The translations under genes and the position numbers were made by a program. This document shows positions 28,205 to 36,547 of a stretch of DNA of 64,000 bases, piece after piece. Under the pieces are notes generated by a model that did not search any database, had not been told where the DNA came from, and saw only the letters and a list, made by a program, of their open reading frames with translations. Numbering within the stretch: position 1 is the first letter of the stretch; each line of letters opens with the position of its first letter. Source of the DNA: Vibrio campbellii CAIM 519 = NBRC 15631 = ATCC 25920 (GTDB lineage: Bacteria > Pseudomonadota > Gammaproteobacteria > Enterobacterales > Vibrionaceae); the NCBI RefSeq assembly GCF_002163755.1, contig NZ_CP015864.1:1178001-1242000 (forward strand), written 5' to 3'.

Positions 28205-28851
28205 GCACAGTGACATTTTTTGCAATTTTGTTTTTCTCTCCGATTCACGCTCAGCCCTTATCCAGTAAGGGCTGAAGCGATACGAAACTGATCATCAAAA
28301 AATACAAATGATCATTTAAAAACTGACCCAAAATACAGAAATTTAAATATTTCAGACACTTAAAAAGCCTCAACAGATCATCGCGGATCGTCATAATTTC
28401 AATTTATTGCAACTTTTTGCACTCTTCGCAATTTCATTAGACGCAATATAAGCCATTCTGAGCACCATTAACTTTCAGCAAGCCCCGTTATTACTAAAGG
28501 GCTAACGGCTCGTTAACCTTTATTAGCAGTCGCAGAATTTCGCTGAAATAGAATTGCGAAAAGGTGAGTTCGAAAACGTCGCAGGTGGGGAGGAGGAGTG
28601 CGTTTTTGGTGATGTATTTGTACTTTAGCTGACTAGTTAGTAGATATAGGTTGCTGTGTTCGCTTTTTTAAATAACCCCACCATTGTTCCATTCACTTTC
28701 AAAAACAACAATTACACAAAAACAAAATATAAATCACAATTTTCATTTTCAGAAAAATAAAACATTTTTGTCAGTTCTATTTTTCATATTAATGTAAACG
28801 AGATGTTAAATTAACACGTCATTGATTTTAAAATTTATAGGTATTTTAAAA
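28205..28851. other. Non-coding region after portal, possible cos segment
   Basis: I see no gene. The stretch is AT-rich, apart from one GC-rich G-run segment at about 28,580-28,600 that belongs to a 69-bp direct repeat. In P2 the cos site lies beyond the portal gene, so this is where cos should be. Confidence 0.5.
28543..28611 (+). repeat. 69-bp direct repeat, left copy (possible cos region)
   Basis: This segment matches 29804-29872 over 69 bp with five mismatches and no gaps. It includes GTCGCAGGTGGGGAGGAGGA, a purine-rich block unlike its AT-rich surroundings. Position next to the portal gene fits cos. The two copies flank two small secreted-protein genes. Confidence 0.7.
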
Positions 28852-29190
28852 ATGAAACTAACAACAACTTTATTGGCTACCCTTATTTTTGCTTCAACAG
28901 GCGCTATTGCTAATACAAAAGGATTAAATGAACAAGATGAATTATTAATTCAACGAGCAGAAAGAATACATCTTCGTAGTTGTGCATTGGCGCAATTTCA
29001 AAAACTTTCGAATAATCCAGAGAAGCTAGTAGAACTACAATCAGTATTTCACACTATGAAGGATAATATTGAAGCTTTTGTTATTGAAAATGGTTTTAAC
29101 ATATCAAGCCGTGACAGTAATTCTTCGTTTACCGTAGACGACGCTGCTATCATGTTAGTTGCGAGCTGCATTGCACCAGCAAGAAATTAA
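28852..29190 (+). CDS. Small secreted protein, unrecognised
   Basis: The 112-residue product from ATG 28852 has a signal peptide (MKLTTTLLATLIFASTGAIA) and a mostly helical mature part with two Cys. It is AT-rich compared with phage structural genes. With the next gene it forms a pair bracketed by 69-bp repeats, which marks an inserted cargo module. No family recognised. Confidence 0.7.
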   Translation: MKLTTTLLATLIFASTGAIANTKGLNEQDELLIQRAERIHLRSCALAQFQKLSNNPEKLVELQSVFHTMKDNIEAFVIENGFNISSRDSNSSFTVDDAAIMLVASCIAPARN

Positions 29191-29241
29191 CTTATTCATA
29201 CTTTAATTTTGATCTATAAGTTTTCTTTAATAGGAAAAACC

Positions 29242-29598
29242 ATGAAAATTCTAACAGCAATCACCACTTCTATAATTTTATTATCTCCATTTTCTGCCAA
29301 TGCCTATGATGCAGAGGAACTATTTCAGGAATGTGTAAAAGATAGTTTCTCCAATTTACATAGATTCCTAGACTATAATTATAAAATATGCCAAGATAAA
29401 ACTGATTGCCCTCTGCTACAACGTGACCTTGGTAATATCCAACGAGTATGGGCACCTGGCGATAGTATATTTAGCGAAATACGACTGGATTATGACGCTT
29501 CAACAATAACTCGTTGGGGGGATTCTGTAGGTCTTAACGAAACGAACACCCGTGAATTGATAATTAGAACAGTTAATAAGTGCGGTATTACTTTCTAA
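29242..29598 (+). CDS. Small secreted protein, unrecognised
   Basis: From ATG 29242 (AGGAAAAACC upstream) the product has 118 residues with a signal peptide (MKILTAITTSIILLSPFSANA) and four Cys, enough for two disulfides. It follows the previous gene by 51 nt and ends in a strong terminator. Unknown function; a periplasmic or secreted lysogen product is likely. Confidence 0.7.
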   Translation: MKILTAITTSIILLSPFSANAYDAEELFQECVKDSFSNLHRFLDYNYKICQDKTDCPLLQRDLGNIQRVWAPGDSIFSEIRLDYDASTITRWGDSVGLNETNTRELIIRTVNKCGITF

Positions 29599-29642
29599 TT
29601 GCTACTCAAAAGAGCAATACACTGTAAGGTAATCCAAGTAAT

Positions 29643-29669
29643 AAAAGAGTGGCTTATATCCACTCTTTT
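29643..29669 (+). terminator. Terminator after secreted-protein pair
   Basis: AAAAGAGTGG pairs with CCACTCTTTT around a 7-nt loop, followed by further T residues. It ends the rightward two-gene module. Confidence 0.85.
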
Positions 29670-29803
29670 TATTTATTCGCCAATAATTTTTAAGCTTCAA
29701 TCTGAATTAAAGAACTTTTCTGACATAAAATCTGGTCAGCATGACCCCATTCTTACCTTTTACTAACAGGTTTTTTCCCCTCTACCACACTAGCAGCGTT
29801 TCA

Positions 29804-29872
29804 CTAAAATAGAATTGCGAAAAAATGAGATCGAAAACGTCGCAGGTGGGGAGGAGGAGTGCGTTTTCGGTG
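29804..29872 (+). repeat. 69-bp direct repeat, right copy
   Basis: See the copy at 28543-28611. To the right the sequence continues with GCGTGCTTTCGGTGGGG, a partial echo of GCGTTTTCGGTGGG. If one copy is cos, the other is a duplicate created when the cargo module entered. Confidence 0.7.
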
Positions 29873-29975
29873 GGTTAGGCGTGCTTTCGGTGGGGCTTTG
29901 AGACAGGCGTAAAAAAGCCACCATGATCGGTGGCTATCTGGGATAGTTGCATTTCAAACTTGTACTAATTCACAA

Positions 29976-30602
29976 TTATCTCTGAGTTGAAATTGCCAAA
30001 GCTGCACCGGCACTGATAAATGTAGTTCCAAACATCTTTCCGATAATGCTCCCTGATACAAAGTTTTTAGCCCCAGATTTTAACTTTTGACTCAAAAAAG
30101 AGTATGAGAGTAAGCATAAAAATGAACACATCATAAGGGTAGTAACTAGTATTGAAAATTGAATAAACAAAGACTCTGAGGCATTAATGAACTGTGGAAA
30201 AAGTGCAGATGTAAATATAATAGCTTTAGGGTTTGTTAGTGAAATGAGAAGCCCTTGAGAATAAAGGCTCCAAGCACTAAATTTTTTTTGGTATGTGCTG
30301 TCGGCAGTTTTTAGTTTTACGCCATTACGCCATAATTTTACTCCCATATACAAAAGATATAACGCTCCAATTACTTTTATGATCGTAAAAGCTGTTGAAG
30401 AAACAATCACTAGCACGCTTAATCCCAATATAGAGAAAGTAGACATAATAAATAGTCCAGTCACATTACCCGCCGCGGTAATAAGAGCACGTAGAGCCCC
30501 AAACTGTAGACTATGCGTTGATACTAGCAATATCGCAGGACCAGGGATTGCTGCTGCAATAAATGCAATTGAGCAAAAAGCTAACCAATTTTCAAAACTC
30601 AT
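29976..30602 (-). CDS. LysE family translocator
   Basis: A 208-residue inner-membrane protein from ATG 30602 (AGGAAAT upstream). It has about six hydrophobic segments and the family start FCSIAFIAAAIPGPAILLVSTHS with the conserved G-P-G-P-like motif. LysE/RhtB proteins export amino acids or similar small molecules. The codons upstream of 30602 in the same frame lie in the attC site, so the gene starts right next to an integron recombination site. Confidence 0.88.
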   Translation of the reverse strand: MSFENWLAFCSIAFIAAAIPGPAILLVSTHSLQFGALRALITAAGNVTGLFIMSTFSILGLSVLVIVSSTAFTIIKVIGALYLLYMGVKLWRNGVKLKTADSTYQKKFSAWSLYSQGLLISLTNPKAIIFTSALFPQFINASESLFIQFSILVTTLMMCSFLCLLSYSFLSQKLKSGAKNFVSGSIIGKMFGTTFISAGAALAISTQR

Positions 30603-30605
30603 GAT

Positions 30606-30722
30606 ATTTCCTATTAAAGGAAAGCAACGCAATACCGATGCTTCCGCATACCGCCTTCACCACTAAAACCAACGCGCAGTAAAAATGCCACGTATTTCGA
30701 ATCACTATTAAACAGTTTGTTA
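30606..30722 (-). repeat. Lone attC (Vibrio repeat type), partly degenerate
   Basis: Read leftwards it starts TAACAAACTG at the GNAT stop codon and contains the ATTCGnnnnACG...GCAACGC...GGTATTGCGTTGC pattern shared with the sites at 38749, 40585 and others. The outer end lacks the GCGTTA core (it reads CCTTTAATAG), so recombination there is likely lost. Confidence 0.75.
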
Positions 30723-31142
30723 TGCAAATTTTTCGCGACGCATTGTTGTTATCGAATACCCCATTTCACGATACTTTTCACAACGTTGTTGTAGAAACTC
30801 CGGATACTGACTTTCTTCAACCTCATTGAAGCCAATATGCTTGTAGAAGTCTGTTACATGAGCAAGTGGCATACAATAGGCGGTACGCAAATTTAAAACA
30901 GGCTCAATGTGCTTAAGAAATTGAAGTCCTAAACCTTGACCTTGAAACTCACTTACAATGTACATACCCCTGAGTATCGTCACGTCATTAATAAGCTCAA
31001 CTTTCACTGAGCCGATAATCGCACCATCGTTGAGGCAGATAAATGCTCTTTCGGTATTAGACCAAGCGCTATGATAGCCCTGCTCTTTATAGAATTGACC
31101 AACAGCGTCTTTCATAGAGCTATCGGCTTCAAAAATTCTCAT
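30720..31142 (-). CDS. GNAT family N-acetyltransferase (cassette gene)
   Basis: A 140-residue GNAT protein with the acetyl-CoA pyrophosphate loop QGQGLG in YIVSEFQGQGLGLQFLKH and a C-terminal YKHIGFNEVE element. The substrate is unknown. Its stop codon is the first triplet of an attC site, so it is an integron cassette gene. GGAG precedes ATG 31142. Confidence 0.85.
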   Translation of the reverse strand: MRIFEADSSMKDAVGQFYKEQGYHSAWSNTERAFICLNDGAIIGSVKVELINDVTILRGMYIVSEFQGQGLGLQFLKHIEPVLNLRTAYCMPLAHVTDFYKHIGFNEVEESQYPEFLQQRCEKYREMGYSITTMRREKFA

Positions 31143-31458
31143 TCTAACTCCATTTGCATAACAGTTTTATTTGACAGATAAATTCTGCATTTAAATACAG
31201 CATTCATCTATCTAGTTATCTTATGCAAGACAGGATACACATTAATATGCCATATATTCAATAGCTTACCTGTCACGTATAATTCATCACTTCACAAAAT
31301 TTAGAATTTTTCTGCATAGCTCGCCAACTGTGGCTCATCTAGCTAAGCACGCCCATTCAGAAAGACAAAAAGACAGCCTCTAAAATTGTAGAACTGTATA
31401 AATCCTCACCATAATTTAGTACCATGAGCTTATCATTTCGATAGGTTCATGGTGTCAT
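31143..31458. other. Intergenic region upstream of ogr
   Basis: No gene seen. ACCATGA (31421-31427) and TCATGGT (31447-31453) form an inverted repeat directly upstream of the ogr-like gene and could be an operator or leader hairpin. Confidence 0.4.
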
Positions 31459-31710
31459 ATGAGAGTAATTTGCCAGGAGTGTGGCGAGAAAGCCCGTATA
31501 CAAAAAACAAACCGTATTTCAGCGGGTTATAGCGATTTATATTGTAGTTGTAGTGACCCTGAGTGCGGCCATACCTTCGTGATGAACCTGTCTTTCAGTC
31601 ATACCCTTAGCCCCTCTGCAAAAACAACTTCGCAAATGGCCTTTAGCCTGGTTAAAGCACTAGGCCCAGAACAACAGAAAGAGCTGAAGCAACAGCTCTC
31701 GATGCTATAG
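31459..31710 (+). CDS. ogr: Ogr/Delta-type late transcription activator
   Basis: The 83-residue protein has the Ogr zinc site CQECG...YCSCSDPECGHTF (four Cys) near its N-terminus. Ogr/Delta proteins of P2-like phages bind upstream of late promoters and recruit RNA polymerase. This supports the P2-type late control of the operons starting at 25.2-25.4 kb. Convergent with the next gene, overlapping at the 3' ends. Confidence 0.92.
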   Translation: MRVICQECGEKARIQKTNRISAGYSDLYCSCSDPECGHTFVMNLSFSHTLSPSAKTTSQMAFSLVKALGPEQQKELKQQLSML

Positions 31711-31923
31711 CTTAAATTCAGGGCTATCCGCCTCATCGGCCATTTGAATGATCATTTCAATGGCTTCCACCTTATCGTTATCAAGCTTGCCTTGATTATC
31801 TGCGACAACCAATCCCATCAAATACGCCCCGACCTGCGCTCGGCTTTCAGTTTCTGTACCCAATGCTACCCCGTCTATGATTAGCTCTAATGCTTGTTGA
31901 AATACTTGATTTTTATCAGACAT
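31705..31923 (-). CDS. Small LexA-controlled protein, candidate antirepressor
   Basis: From ATG 31923 the product has 72 residues, acidic and helical (DKNQVFQQALELIIDGVALG). I recognise no domain. A perfect LexA box lies 34 nt upstream (31957-31972), so expression should rise in the SOS response. In coliphage 186 a LexA-controlled gene (tum) makes an antirepressor, so a similar job is possible, but there is no sequence evidence for it. Confidence 0.65.
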   Translation of the reverse strand: MSDKNQVFQQALELIIDGVALGTETESRAQVGAYLMGLVVADNQGKLDNDKVEAIEMIIQMADEADSPEFKL

Positions 31924-31956
31924 ATCGAGATCCCTAGTAATGACATAAGAAATATA

Positions 31957-31972
31957 CTGTATATACATACAG
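31957..31972. promoter_or_regulatory. LexA box (SOS box)
   Basis: CTGTATATACATACAG fits the LexA consensus CTGT-N8-ACAG perfectly. It lies just upstream of the leftward gene at 31705-31923, 46 nt past the stop of the replication gene, so it should control the small gene. Confidence 0.9.
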
Positions 31973-32018
31973 CATTCCAGTGGGGCATATCTCTTTTTTA
32001 GGCTCTCTCACACGTAAA

Positions 32019-33905
32019 TTAATGTGGACTTGATATCGTTTCCGCCTTCATGAAGCGTTCCCATTCGGGATCACTCCTATCTAATTCCATTTCTAAGAAA
32101 AATTTATCGATGATTTGTTGGCCTTTGGGTGAAATTCTACAGTTATTGCCACTGGACCAAGGTCGGTCGCTCCCGCTCCCTTCAGAAGCCTCCGACAAGT
32201 TGGAGTCTTTCTTAACAAGTTTCCATTCCGTTTCCCTTGTATAAACAACCAAACCGGACCCTTTCACCCCATCGGTTACCTCGACAATTTCACCGTATTT
32301 GTTTTCTCTTTCCTTTTTAACCAACTGGATCGGTCGCTCAGATGAACGAAGCCGGTGTCCGCCCATGTAATCCATATAAGCCGAGAAAAAGCCGTTGTCG
32401 GCCGCCCTTCTTGCTTTCTCAAATAGGCAGTATTCTTGTTCTTCATCGATGCGGCGAAGCTCACGCCAAATAGTGACAGGTGGGGTCTTCTGGAATTGGA
32501 ATTGACGGAAACAAAATGTACGCGACCAGGCAGTCACGTTTTTCACGGTCTCTTGAAGCTTCGCTCTTTTGTTGTCTCGATCGGTTTCACCTTCAAGCGC
32601 ATAGCCATCAACGTTCTTTGATATATATTTGGCCAGATAAGCCACGGCACCGCCTGCCGACTTATCGATCAGTTTTGCCTCGAATCGCGCCTTAATAGCT
32701 TTTGTTCTTGGGGAGCCATCGTCGAAATAAAGCTCTCCGTTTTCTCTGAACTGATAAGACTGAAGCCCTGCAACAAACGGTTTTACGTGCTCAAGAGGCA
32801 TGAAAAATACACCATGCCAATGCGGTGTTCCGTCTTGATGAGGCTCAACAACCCTCATACCGTAATAAGTCAATTCACGATAATCCGCCCAGGCTCTAAA
32901 CAAGTTCCAACCTTTGCTTAACCAAGCATGCGCATCTTTTGGATTGCCGCCATCAAACTTAGGATTTTCTACCCAGTATTTACCGTGCTTTCTAAGTCTA
33001 TGAAAACGACTAGGTGCCGTCATCGTGACAAAAACAGCCACATGATCATTGCTCTCTGCATATTCCTGACAACCAGCAATACGAGTCATCAGTTCATGTC
33101 TTCGATTAGCCGGGTTACTTTGGGACGAATCAATGACGGTTTTAAGATCAACCACATCGCCACTCTCAGATTCAATGGCCATGAGCTCAATCCACTCTCT
33201 TTGTCGGTCCTGCCGAATGGTTAACCACTCACAAGCCGCATTGGACACATAAGGAGAACTGTGTGGCGAAACCATACCTGCAGCACGGCGAGCATTCTCA
33301 AATACAGCCACTACGATCCGGCTAATAGCTCTACGCCAAAACCCTTCATCCATCAGGCGACATATCATCGAGTATGCCTGGTTAGAATTCTCTACATGAG
33401 CAAATTGAGGAAGCCATAAAGAAGCCCCAGTAAACTCGTTAATAAACCCAATGCTCTCCATTGGCGACATACCATGCTCTGAAGCCAACCTGATACGATT
33501 ACCACAACGCCCAGCCATTTCTATGGCCAGCTTAGCGATTTTGATTTCGCTATCGACTTTCCACCATGGCTCGGGTAATACAGAGAACGCTGCCGCAACC
33601 GCGCTGCTTCGCTTTTCAATAAAATCTAACGCACGCTTAAACCCGTACTTCTTCAACCTACTGGCAGAAGCTTTGTCGATATAATTTCGAATGTCATATG
33701 GCAATTTAAGTCTGTTCGCTGTAGTCGACGCAAACTCAAAGACCCTTTCTCTTGGCGTCAGTTTGCCATCATGAACCCACTCGCCATTGATATAAGAAAG
33801 TTGGGATGTACCTTTTTGGTTATCCAGATAAGAAAGCAACTCCCGATGTAGATTGCTAGGGAGTCGATTGAGAGGATTAGACGAGTTGATTTTGTGTTTT
33901 ATCAT
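32019..33905 (-). CDS. Replication initiator, HUH endonuclease (P2 gpA-like)
   Basis: A 628-residue protein with HWH at residues 362-364 (metal-binding HUH motif) and YLAKY at 423-427 (two catalytic tyrosines, as in P2 gpA and phiX174 gpA). It nicks the phage origin and starts rolling-circle replication. The P2 origin lies inside the A gene; the equivalent here cannot be located by eye. Last gene of the leftward early operon. Confidence 0.93.
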   Translation of the reverse strand: MIKHKINSSNPLNRLPSNLHRELLSYLDNQKGTSQLSYINGEWVHDGKLTPRERVFEFASTTANRLKLPYDIRNYIDKASASRLKKYGFKRALDFIEKRSSAVAAAFSVLPEPWWKVDSEIKIAKLAIEMAGRCGNRIRLASEHGMSPMESIGFINEFTGASLWLPQFAHVENSNQAYSMICRLMDEGFWRRAISRIVVAVFENARRAAGMVSPHSSPYVSNAACEWLTIRQDRQREWIELMAIESESGDVVDLKTVIDSSQSNPANRRHELMTRIAGCQEYAESNDHVAVFVTMTAPSRFHRLRKHGKYWVENPKFDGGNPKDAHAWLSKGWNLFRAWADYRELTYYGMRVVEPHQDGTPHWHGVFFMPLEHVKPFVAGLQSYQFRENGELYFDDGSPRTKAIKARFEAKLIDKSAGGAVAYLAKYISKNVDGYALEGETDRDNKRAKLQETVKNVTAWSRTFCFRQFQFQKTPPVTIWRELRRIDEEQEYCLFEKARRAADNGFFSAYMDYMGGHRLRSSERPIQLVKKERENKYGEIVEVTDGVKGSGLVVYTRETEWKLVKKDSNLSEASEGSGSDRPWSSGNNCRISPKGQQIIDKFFLEMELDRSDPEWERFMKAETISSPH

Positions 33906-33910
33906 GCTGT

Positions 33911-34147
33911 TTAGCGGTGCGTTATTTCACGATTCGGGAGCCGCAAAGACTTTTGCTTTAACTTCTCAAGCCATAGTCTTTTGCGTCGTTCTCGTGGCGT
34001 TTCATTTGCTTGCCTTATCGCTGCAAACTCTTTGCGTACTCTTTCTAAACAAATAAGGCCTCGCTCTTTGTCTTCCTTAGTTAACGAGTAATGTTCTAAG
34101 TCAGGGCAAGGCAAGTGGCATGGTGGGGTAACAGTTTTAGCACTCAT
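33911..34147 (-). CDS. Early operon protein, unrecognised
   Basis: A 78-residue protein with two Cys (PPCHLPCPDLEHY) and a basic, Arg-rich C-terminal half (ETPRERRKRLWLEKLKQK) that may bind nucleic acid. It overlaps the preceding gene by 4 nt and precedes the replication gene by 5 nt. Confidence 0.65.
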   Translation of the reverse strand: MSAKTVTPPCHLPCPDLEHYSLTKEDKERGLICLERVRKEFAAIRQANETPRERRKRLWLEKLKQKSLRLPNREITHR

Positions 34148-34371
34148 ATCTCAACAAACTCCTGAGTATCAACGACGATAAAACCGCCCTCGCCTTCACC
34201 TTCGCTCAATACACCGTGGCGAACGTGATTACATTTGAGTTGCTTGCAAGCCTGCTGTATCGCCTCATCTATACATTCAAAATCCCCTAGAGTGGTGGCT
34301 TCTAGCTCTTGAGTATGTTTGTGGCGCTTCATTGCGCCATCACCAAATAAACGAATCGCAACGTACTCCAT
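34144..34371 (-). CDS. Early operon protein, unrecognised
   Basis: A 75-residue acidic product (MEYVAIRLFGDG...). Coupled to the preceding gene through a TGATG overlap. No domain recognised. Confidence 0.6.
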   Translation of the reverse strand: MEYVAIRLFGDGAMKRHKHTQELEATTLGDFECIDEAIQQACKQLKCNHVRHGVLSEGEGEGGFIVVDTQEFVEI

Positions 34372-34571
34372 CAGGCAACGTCCCTCGCTGCGGCAAACTT
34401 TTCAATATGCTTGATTGCTTGATCACGAATGTCTTTCCAAATACGAACATTGGCGATCTGCTGGCACTCATGGTCCTTAATAATATTATTTTGGTATTTA
34501 TGAGCATTGAGGGCCGCGATGTTATGTATATGAATCGCTTCCTCAAGGGTGTTTAATTCAATCTTTATCAT
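34371..34571 (-). CDS. Early operon protein, unrecognised
   Basis: From ATG 34571 (AAGGAAG 8 nt upstream) the product has 66 residues, mainly helical. The longer open frame to 34646 overlaps the CII gene and has no start signal. Confidence 0.6.
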   Translation of the reverse strand: MIKIELNTLEEAIHIHNIAALNAHKYQNNIIKDHECQQIANVRIWKDIRDQAIKHIEKFAAARDVA

Positions 34572-34599
34572 GGTAAAACTTCCTTTGTTCGTTAATGAG

Positions 34600-35139
34600 T
34601 TAGGCAAGTCCGGGGATGGCGGCACCATTGGCGACCAAATCCACACTCATGGCTAAGAATGGGGAAACGCCTTTTGTGCGGCTTTCGATATCGTTGATAA
34701 GAAGCACAAGGTTGCTAATGCCCGCCTGTGCCTTTTGAATGATGATGTGCTTGTTGGTGCGGCTTAGGCGATCATTCCCTGCATGTTCTAGAGCCATGCG
34801 AGATAAATCCCCCGAGTGCACCGCGTTTTCTAATGCGCGTTTAATGAAAGTTTCTTCACTCGCATCATTTGGGATTTGTGCAGTTACGACACCAAGGCCA
34901 AGCAAAAGGCTATTAAGAATGGTGAAGTTGCCACTGGCCTTGGTGATCAACACAAGTTCTACATTGGTAAGGATGTGCGGTTGCTCTGGGTTAAGCTTGT
35001 TGCGCAGCATAGTCGCATTCATGCCCACGGCTTTTGCTAACTTGGTCATGTTCTCCGAGTTCGCAAATGCACAGCACGCTTCGTTAAATGCTTTTTGTTT
35101 AGAGCCACGGAATTCGCACATTGAGTCAATTTCGTTCAT
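34600..35139 (-). CDS. Phage regulatory protein CII (P2/CP76 type)
   Basis: A 179-residue protein from ATG 35139. The N-terminal FANSENMTKLAKAVGMNATMLRNKLNPEQPHILTNVEL region is the CII/CP76 helix-turn-helix of K139-like phages. It should promote or tune lysogenic transcription. It follows cox in the early operon. Confidence 0.85.
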   Translation of the reverse strand: MNEIDSMCEFRGSKQKAFNEACCAFANSENMTKLAKAVGMNATMLRNKLNPEQPHILTNVELVLITKASGNFTILNSLLLGLGVVTAQIPNDASEETFIKRALENAVHSGDLSRMALEHAGNDRLSRTNKHIIIQKAQAGISNLVLLINDIESRTKGVSPFLAMSVDLVANGAAIPGLA

Positions 35140-35253
35140 AACCAATACTCAATTGAAGACAAACGGGGTGAAAACGAGACCCCAACCAAGAATATTGAGC
35201 CAAAGCGGACAATACTCTTTGGTTGGAATCAGGGAAGATAAGCGCATGGCGAC

Positions 35254-35466
35254 CTACCCTAAGTTTTGCATGGCTTCACGTGTTGCGATTTCAAGTAAAG
35301 CCACCATATTGATCAATGGTGTTTCTTTACCTTTTGCTTTGGTTTTAATAGGTAAGCGACCGTCTGCCACCCAATCCATGATGGTACGTTTCGGCATACC
35401 AGAGAACTGAGAGTATTGGTCGTACGTCATGAAAGGCGTATTTAGAACTACTTGATATGAGAGCAT
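35254..35466 (-). CDS. Cox-like excisionase / repressor
   Basis: A 70-residue MerR/excisionase-type DNA-binding protein (MTYDQYSQFSGMPKRTIMDWVADGRLP is its helix-turn-helix wing). It is divergent from the CI gene and first in the early operon, the place of cox in P2 and K139. Cox proteins repress the lysogenic promoter and direct excision. Confidence 0.85.
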   Translation of the reverse strand: MLSYQVVLNTPFMTYDQYSQFSGMPKRTIMDWVADGRLPIKTKAKGKETPLINMVALLEIATREAMQNLG

Positions 35467-35563
35467 AGTGATATCCTATCTAGCTATTGAGTGTTTCATT
35501 TCGGACAATAGGGTCTCACTCCGCACTGTCCAGTAATCATTTGAGTGAAAATATAGACTTCTT
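35467..35563. promoter_or_regulatory. CI/Cox divergent control region
   Basis: The 97-nt gap holds both early promoters. CGGACAATA (35502-35510) is followed by ACTGTCCAGT (35525-35534), an inverted partner, and GCGGACAATACT recurs at 35205-35216 between cox and cII. These are candidate operators for CI or Cox. Confidence 0.6.
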
Positions 35564-36190
35564 ATGAGTGAATTACAAGAGAAAATACCACCTTTTGAAT
35601 ACATTGGTGGCCGGGAAGTTACAGAAAGGATGAAGGAAGTCACGAAAACGAAAGACTTCAAGTCCCTTGGTGACGTACTTGGCATTTCGAAAGGGACGAT
35701 ATCTACGTGGCACCAAAGAGAGCTAACTCCTTTTGAAGTGATTTTGAGACTTCATTTGAAGACTGGCGCATCAATCAAATACTTAGCTTTGGGAGAAGGC
35801 GATGCTTTCCCTGATCACGCAGTACAAGAACATACGTCTAAGAAAAAAGAAGCGAAGACACTGTTTGACATCGATTACTTCGCCTTAGTGAACGGAAAGC
35901 TCATAGGGAACGAAACGTTAGCGTTTGATAAAAGCTACTTAGACAAGCTTGGGGTTCTGAATGTAATGGGCATCGAGCATGATGGAACTACATTCATTGT
36001 CGATAAAGAAGTTCATCAAGCAGTGAGCGGCACATACCTAGTAGATATGGACGGCCTACTCTCGCTAAACGATATTCAGCGCTTACCAGGCAAGAAACTA
36101 GCGATTAGCTTCAATGGCTCGACTTTAACCGTCGAGGAAGATGAAGTGAGAGTTGTGGGGCGAGTCGCACTAATAATGGAGAAGTGTTAA
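35564..36190 (+). CDS. Prophage CI repressor
   Basis: A 208-residue repressor: an N-terminal helix-turn-helix (FKSLGDVLGISKGTISTWHQRELTPFEVILRLHLKTG) and a C-terminal domain of the CI/S24-like fold (GTYLVDMDGLLSLNDIQRLPGKKLAI), but I do not see a clear Ala-Gly cleavage site, so direct RecA cleavage is doubtful. It maintains lysogeny. This fits control by an SOS-induced antirepressor instead. Confidence 0.88.
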   Translation: MSELQEKIPPFEYIGGREVTERMKEVTKTKDFKSLGDVLGISKGTISTWHQRELTPFEVILRLHLKTGASIKYLALGEGDAFPDHAVQEHTSKKKEAKTLFDIDYFALVNGKLIGNETLAFDKSYLDKLGVLNVMGIEHDGTTFIVDKEVHQAVSGTYLVDMDGLLSLNDIQRLPGKKLAISFNGSTLTVEEDEVRVVGRVALIMEKC

Positions 36191-36314
36191 AGGCTGAACT
36201 ATTTTTTGAGCTCACTCGCATTCAACTTACCAAGCGGTATCGCTAATGTACAACTAGGTTACTATCCCCCTGTCCCATCGGGGGAGGGACATTAACACCT
36301 TTGCTTGCAAACTA

Positions 36315-36342
36315 AAAAAGGCTGCCATTTGGCAGCCTTTTT
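36315..36342. terminator. Terminator between CI and the RexB-like gene
   Basis: AAAAAGGCTGCC and GGCAGCCTTTTT form a perfect 12-bp stem with a 4-nt loop and work in both directions. It separates the convergent CI and RexA/RexB-like transcripts. Confidence 0.92.
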
Positions 36343-36547
36343 CTTTAGTTCCGGAGTTCTTCTCAATACTTAACAAACGCTCTAAGACGTATCTGGACAA
36401 TTCTGAGTCAGCGATTTTACTGATTTAGTAGTTAGCGAAGAACTTCAGGTATAACAGACAGGTATATTTACATTGTAGAGTAGACAACACGCTAAGTTAT
36501 CTAGTTCAAGTTCTCCTCTACACTAGATATCGGATAGTAAAACCACT
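36343..36547. other. Intergenic region, no gene seen
   Basis: The stretch includes TAACAAACGCTCTAAGACG (36371-36389), which looks like the start of a Vibrio attC in rightward orientation, but no matching end is found. Nothing else is recognisable. Confidence 0.35.

Noticed and set aside
36371..36389. TAACAAACGCTCTAAGACG as a rightward attC start
   Set aside because: It resembles the first bases of a Vibrio attC, but no inner arms or closing GCGTTA are found in the next 150 nt.
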